A program made the position numbers and the translations under genes. This document shows, piece after piece, positions 61,135-64,000 of a DNA stretch of 64,000 bases. The notes under the pieces are model-generated. The model ran no database searches and had not been told where the DNA came from. It worked only from the letters and a program-made list of their open reading frames with translations. Each line of letters opens with the position of its first letter. The stretch's first letter is position 1. Source of the stretch: Cyclobacteriaceae bacterium (GTDB lineage Bacteria > Bacteroidota > Bacteroidia > Cytophagales > Cyclobacteriaceae); the NCBI GenBank assembly GCA_022842845.1, contig JALHOT010000002.1, forward strand, positions 186,001 through 250,000, in the 5' to 3' direction.

Positions 61135-61142
61135 TAGATTTG
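61135..61142 (+). promoter_or_regulatory. Bacteroidota -7 promoter box for the lamin-tail gene
   Basis: TAGATTTG, exact to TAnnTTTG. The expected start of transcription, about 61148, supports the ATG at 61161 as the real start rather than the upstream in-frame alternative at 61140. Confidence 0.55.
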
Positions 61143-61160
61143 GTTAAGACCTCGTTGTGT

Positions 61161-63428
61161 ATGAAAAAAATCTTTTGGCTGCTGCTGTGCAGTATTCCTT
61201 TCGTAGCCTTTTCTCAGGTAAGCGATAGTTTTGAAGATGGGGACTTTTCAAACAACCCCACTTGGTCAAGTGTCAATACCTCAAACTGGGTTATAGACAA
61301 TGGCCGACTACGCTCCAATGCGCAAACCACCAACACAAGCTTTTATATCAGCACCCCCTCTGCAAGTATTAACAAAACACAGTGGCAATTTTTTACCCAG
61401 CTGCAGTTCAATACCTCCGGTGCTAACTATGTAGATGTTTTTTTAGCAGCTGATCAAGAAAATCTAAGCCTGGTCGCTAATGGCTACTTTGTAAGAATAG
61501 GGGGAACACCAGATGAAATAAGTCTGTATAAAATCCAGCAAGGAATTTCAACAATTTTAATCAACGGCAGAAATGGTTCTACCAACAAGAGCAATAATAC
61601 CATTAGCATAAAAGTGAAGCATACGCTTGACCACGAATGGACATTGGAGAGAGACACGACAGGCACAGGGCAAGTGTTTTTTACGGAGGGCAAAGCCATC
61701 GATAGCAGTATCAGCCTAAGCACTCATCTGGGTATACGCATCACACAATCAACAGCAAGCTTTTTTAACAAACATTTCTTTGACAACATTCAGGTTCAAA
61801 AAATGGTATCGGATACCGTGGGTCCCACAATCAAGACCATTACGCCCTTGAGTCGCAGTAGCCTGTTGTTGAATTTCAATGAGAAGGTAACAAGAGAAAG
61901 CGCGAGTGATCCATTCAACTATCAGTTAAACAACGACACTAAATGTGTTACCGCAAACCTACTCGATGATGAACAGTCAGTTGAATTACATTTTGAAAAA
62001 GAATTTACAAATGCAGCTGATAATATTCTGCATATGATGAATGTGCGTGACTTGCTCGGAAACAAGCAGGACAGTATTTCCTCCACTTTTTTCTTCTTTG
62101 ACCAGGAACCAATTGAGAGAAGGGATGTCATCTTTTCAGAAATATTAGCTGACCCTACCCCTAGTCGAGGCTTGCCTGAAGCAGAGTACATAGAGTTGTA
62201 TAACCGAAGTAATAAAGTAATCAATACAGCGAATCTTACATTCAAAGATGCGACCACCACCATACCATTACCACCCGTCTATCTCTATCCATCCGAATAC
62301 CTGCTGATCACTTCATCCTCTGCTGCTAATTTCTTTGTCACGAATAGTAAAGTACTGGGGCTACCTTCATTTCCGAACCTGACTAATGCCGGAGAACGGC
62401 TTACCATCACCGATCTGATGGGCAAAACTATTGACAGCGTAACCTACAGTGATTTGTGGTACGGAGATGATGAGAAAAAAACCGGAGGGTATTCTTTAGA
62501 AAGAATGAATCAGGAGAGCACCTGTCTGGATGATGCTGAAAACTGGCTTGCCTCAAAGTCTGAAACAGGAGGAACTCCCGGGAAGGCGAATTCAATTTTA
62601 GACAACTCCCCAGACATAAGCCCGCCCACCGTTCAATCTATACAAGTAGCAGCAAACGATTTGATTGAAATAGCATTTTCTGAAAAACTGAAGGCAACAA
62701 GCGTAATAACAGAAAACTTTTTGATAGATCCCGCAAAAGTGATTCAGTCTGTATCCATTGATTCCACTTCTCTTAAACTAGTTAAAATTAAGTTGGATGA
62801 CATACTAGTGCCAAGCCAGGTATATACTTTACGAATACGCGATGTAAGCGATTGTAGTGGAAACATCACAATTGACCAGAACAATGAGAACACTTTTGTT
62901 TTACCAGAGAAGGCAGGTCTAAGTGATCTGGTGATGACAGAAATTCTCGCAGACCCTACTCCTTTCGTAGGTTTGCCAGCCGCAGAGTTTGTTGAGATCT
63001 ATAACCGCAGTGAAAAGATTATTGATTTACTAGACTATCAATTAAGTGATGCCAGCAGCAAAGGTATTTTACCCCATCATTTAATTTTTCCTAAAGAGTA
63101 TGTAGTCCTTGTGCCTGATCAATCGTTGAATCTTTTTCAAGGAGCGTATAAATCTCTTGGCGTGCGCAACTTTCCCACCTTGAATAATGGAGGTGAGTTA
63201 GTATTATTTAAAAGTGCGGAGGGAAATACAATTGATTCTGTTCACTATGACCTTGACTGGTATCGAGATGATGATAAAGCAGAAGGAGGCTGGAGTTTAG
63301 AGCGAATTGATTTTGACAATTTTTGCCTCAACTCAGAAAATTGGACTGCCAGTGAAGATGACAGCGGAGGAAGTCCCGGAAGACCCAACTCTGTAGCAGC
63401 AAGCATGTCCGATCAAATGGGACCGTAA
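61161..63428 (+). CDS. Secreted lamin-tail-domain protein, 5' part up to an in-frame stop
   Basis: 755 residues from ATG 61161 with a signal peptide (ending VAFSQ). A jelly-roll-like N-terminal region (about 20-215), then alternating Ig-like (SbsA-type) and lamin-tail (LTD) domains: Ig (about 220-310), LTD 1 (about 315-475: EILADPTPSRGLPEAEYIELYNRS), Ig (about 480-575), LTD 2 (about 580-740: EILADPTPFVGLPAAEFVEIYNRS). The frame ends at TAA 63426-63428 in a linker, but the same frame continues the pattern after a second stop, so this is the upstream part of a longer gene interrupted by two nonsense codons. Such proteins are usually surface cargo of type IX secretion; this piece lacks the C-terminal sorting domain. 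Confidence 0.8.
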   Translation: MKKIFWLLLCSIPFVAFSQVSDSFEDGDFSNNPTWSSVNTSNWVIDNGRLRSNAQTTNTSFYISTPSASINKTQWQFFTQLQFNTSGANYVDVFLAADQENLSLVANGYFVRIGGTPDEISLYKIQQGISTILINGRNGSTNKSNNTISIKVKHTLDHEWTLERDTTGTGQVFFTEGKAIDSSISLSTHLGIRITQSTASFFNKHFFDNIQVQKMVSDTVGPTIKTITPLSRSSLLLNFNEKVTRESASDPFNYQLNNDTKCVTANLLDDEQSVELHFEKEFTNAADNILHMMNVRDLLGNKQDSISSTFFFFDQEPIERRDVIFSEILADPTPSRGLPEAEYIELYNRSNKVINTANLTFKDATTTIPLPPVYLYPSEYLLITSSSAANFFVTNSKVLGLPSFPNLTNAGERLTITDLMGKTIDSVTYSDLWYGDDEKKTGGYSLERMNQESTCLDDAENWLASKSETGGTPGKANSILDNSPDISPPTVQSIQVAANDLIEIAFSEKLKATSVITENFLIDPAKVIQSVSIDSTSLKLVKIKLDDILVPSQVYTLRIRDVSDCSGNITIDQNNENTFVLPEKAGLSDLVMTEILADPTPFVGLPAAEFVEIYNRSEKIIDLLDYQLSDASSKGILPHHLIFPKEYVVLVPDQSLNLFQGAYKSLGVRNFPTLNNGGELVLFKSAEGNTIDSVHYDLDWYRDDDKAEGGWSLERIDFDNFCLNSENWTASEDDSGGSPGRPNSVAASMSDQMGP

Positions 63429-64000
63429 ATTGTTTAGGCTGTGGTCGAAAACACGCGTGCAGTAATTTTAACTTTCGATGAGAGGCTTAGTAAGGAACTG
63501 CCCTCCATTTATGATCTAAGCGTGAGTCCTTGGGTCGAGATTGAGCGATTATCTTTTACAAACCTATCGTTACATTCTATCAGACTCACCCTTTCCACTC
63601 TCTTAAGTGAAGGAGTTGTGTATGCAGTAAAAGCAGAAAACATATATGATTGTACCGGCAATCGAATAGATGATAATCATAAGCAACTGAACTTCTTGTT
63701 GCCACAAGAAGCCATGGCAGGGGATGTTTTGATAAATGAAGTTTTATTCAACCCAAGGTCGGGCGGAGTTGATTTTGTAGAAATCTATAATAGTTCACCG
63801 AAGTATTTGAGTTTGAAAAAGTGGCAGATAGGTAATGTTGAAAATGAAGCTATCATCAATCACAAAACAATTGCAGAAGAAAACCTAATCCTTGCCCCGC
63901 ATAGTTTTCTGGTTTTTACTTCTGATGCAGGCCTGCTGCACAATCACTATCCACAAGGCAAACGAGAAACTTTTTTCGAAATGACCATGCCATCGCTTCC
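63429..64000 (+). pseudogene. Continuation of the lamin-tail gene after two in-frame stops (partial)
   Basis: In the same frame as the preceding coding region, after stops at 63426-63428 and 63435-63437, the sequence continues AVVENTRAVILTFDERL, an Ig-like domain (about to base 63710), then a third LTD beginning DVLINEVLFNPRSGGVDFVEIYNSS. It stays open to the end of the window. GTG at 63441 could be a start, but there is no signal peptide. The join reads as one ancestral protein with two stops a few codons apart, and the 3' end is outside the window. Confidence 0.7.

Noticed and set aside
1-64000. CRISPR arrays, tRNA/rRNA genes, transposases, prophage genes
   Set aside because: I looked in the intergenic gaps and reading frames and found no direct-repeat array, no tRNA-like T-loop context and no such proteins.

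Overview
The window reads as a chromosomal segment of a member of the Bacteroidota, most likely order Cytophagales. The evidence is gene content and signals together: a GldJ-like gliding/type IX secretion lipoprotein, lamin-tail surface proteins of the type IX cargo kind, paired PadR regulators and MacB/FtsX-like permeases with N-terminal prefix domains, DUF4175, DUF2911, DUF1684 and YceI proteins, Mqo, few Shine-Dalgarno sequences, and several exact TAnnTTTG -7 promoter boxes. No tRNA, rRNA, CRISPR array, prophage or insertion-sequence transposase was seen.

Layout. 1-7.7 kb: the 3' end of an outer-membrane beta-barrel gene, a glycine-rich small membrane protein, malate:quinone oxidoreductase (mqo), a PadR/permease pair, and a DUF2147/outer-membrane pair behind a perfect 39-base palindrome. 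7.9-14.4 kb: a leftward beta-oxidation operon (marR, fadN, fadA, a four-helix-bundle gene, fadE) whose junctions all carry short repeats. 14.6-18.9 kb: two universal stress proteins, then DUF2911, DUF1684 and TPR proteins. 19-22 kb: a YceI / beta-barrel / YceI-like trio. 22-26 kb: TSUP exporter, DUF4153 membrane protein, M20 peptidase. 26-32.5 kb: a large sortilin-like beta-propeller protein and a second PadR/permease pair. 32.5-36.6 kb: a LytS/LytTR two-component system with a small membrane protein, and a four-FAS1 lipoprotein.

36.7-48.6 kb is a leftward housekeeping block: TPR protein, Ig-like lipoprotein, methyltransferase, mnmG (gidA), ybeY, an RsbW-like ATPase, DUF4175 and exodeoxyribonuclease III. 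It holds two clusters of DnaA-box-like sequences, two strong and two partial parS-like ParB sites, and an AT-rich TA microsatellite. With mnmG this makes it a candidate replication-origin region. 49-57.9 kb: comF, gldJ-like, mfd, a THUMP-like methyltransferase and small membrane proteins. 57.9-64 kb: a BaiN/HI0933 flavoprotein, an orphan substrate-binding protein, asd, and a large lamin-tail surface protein interrupted by two in-frame stop codons shortly before the window ends.

The most unusual items are: (i) a 19-base unit found at or next to the stop codons of fadN, fadA and fadE, with an inverted-repeat-flanked four-helix-bundle gene lodged in one of these junctions; (ii) the parS/DnaA-box/mnmG assembly; (iii) the 39-base palindrome ten bases from a start codon; and (iv) the double-stop surface protein. 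Functions come from motif recognition only. No database search or computation was run.
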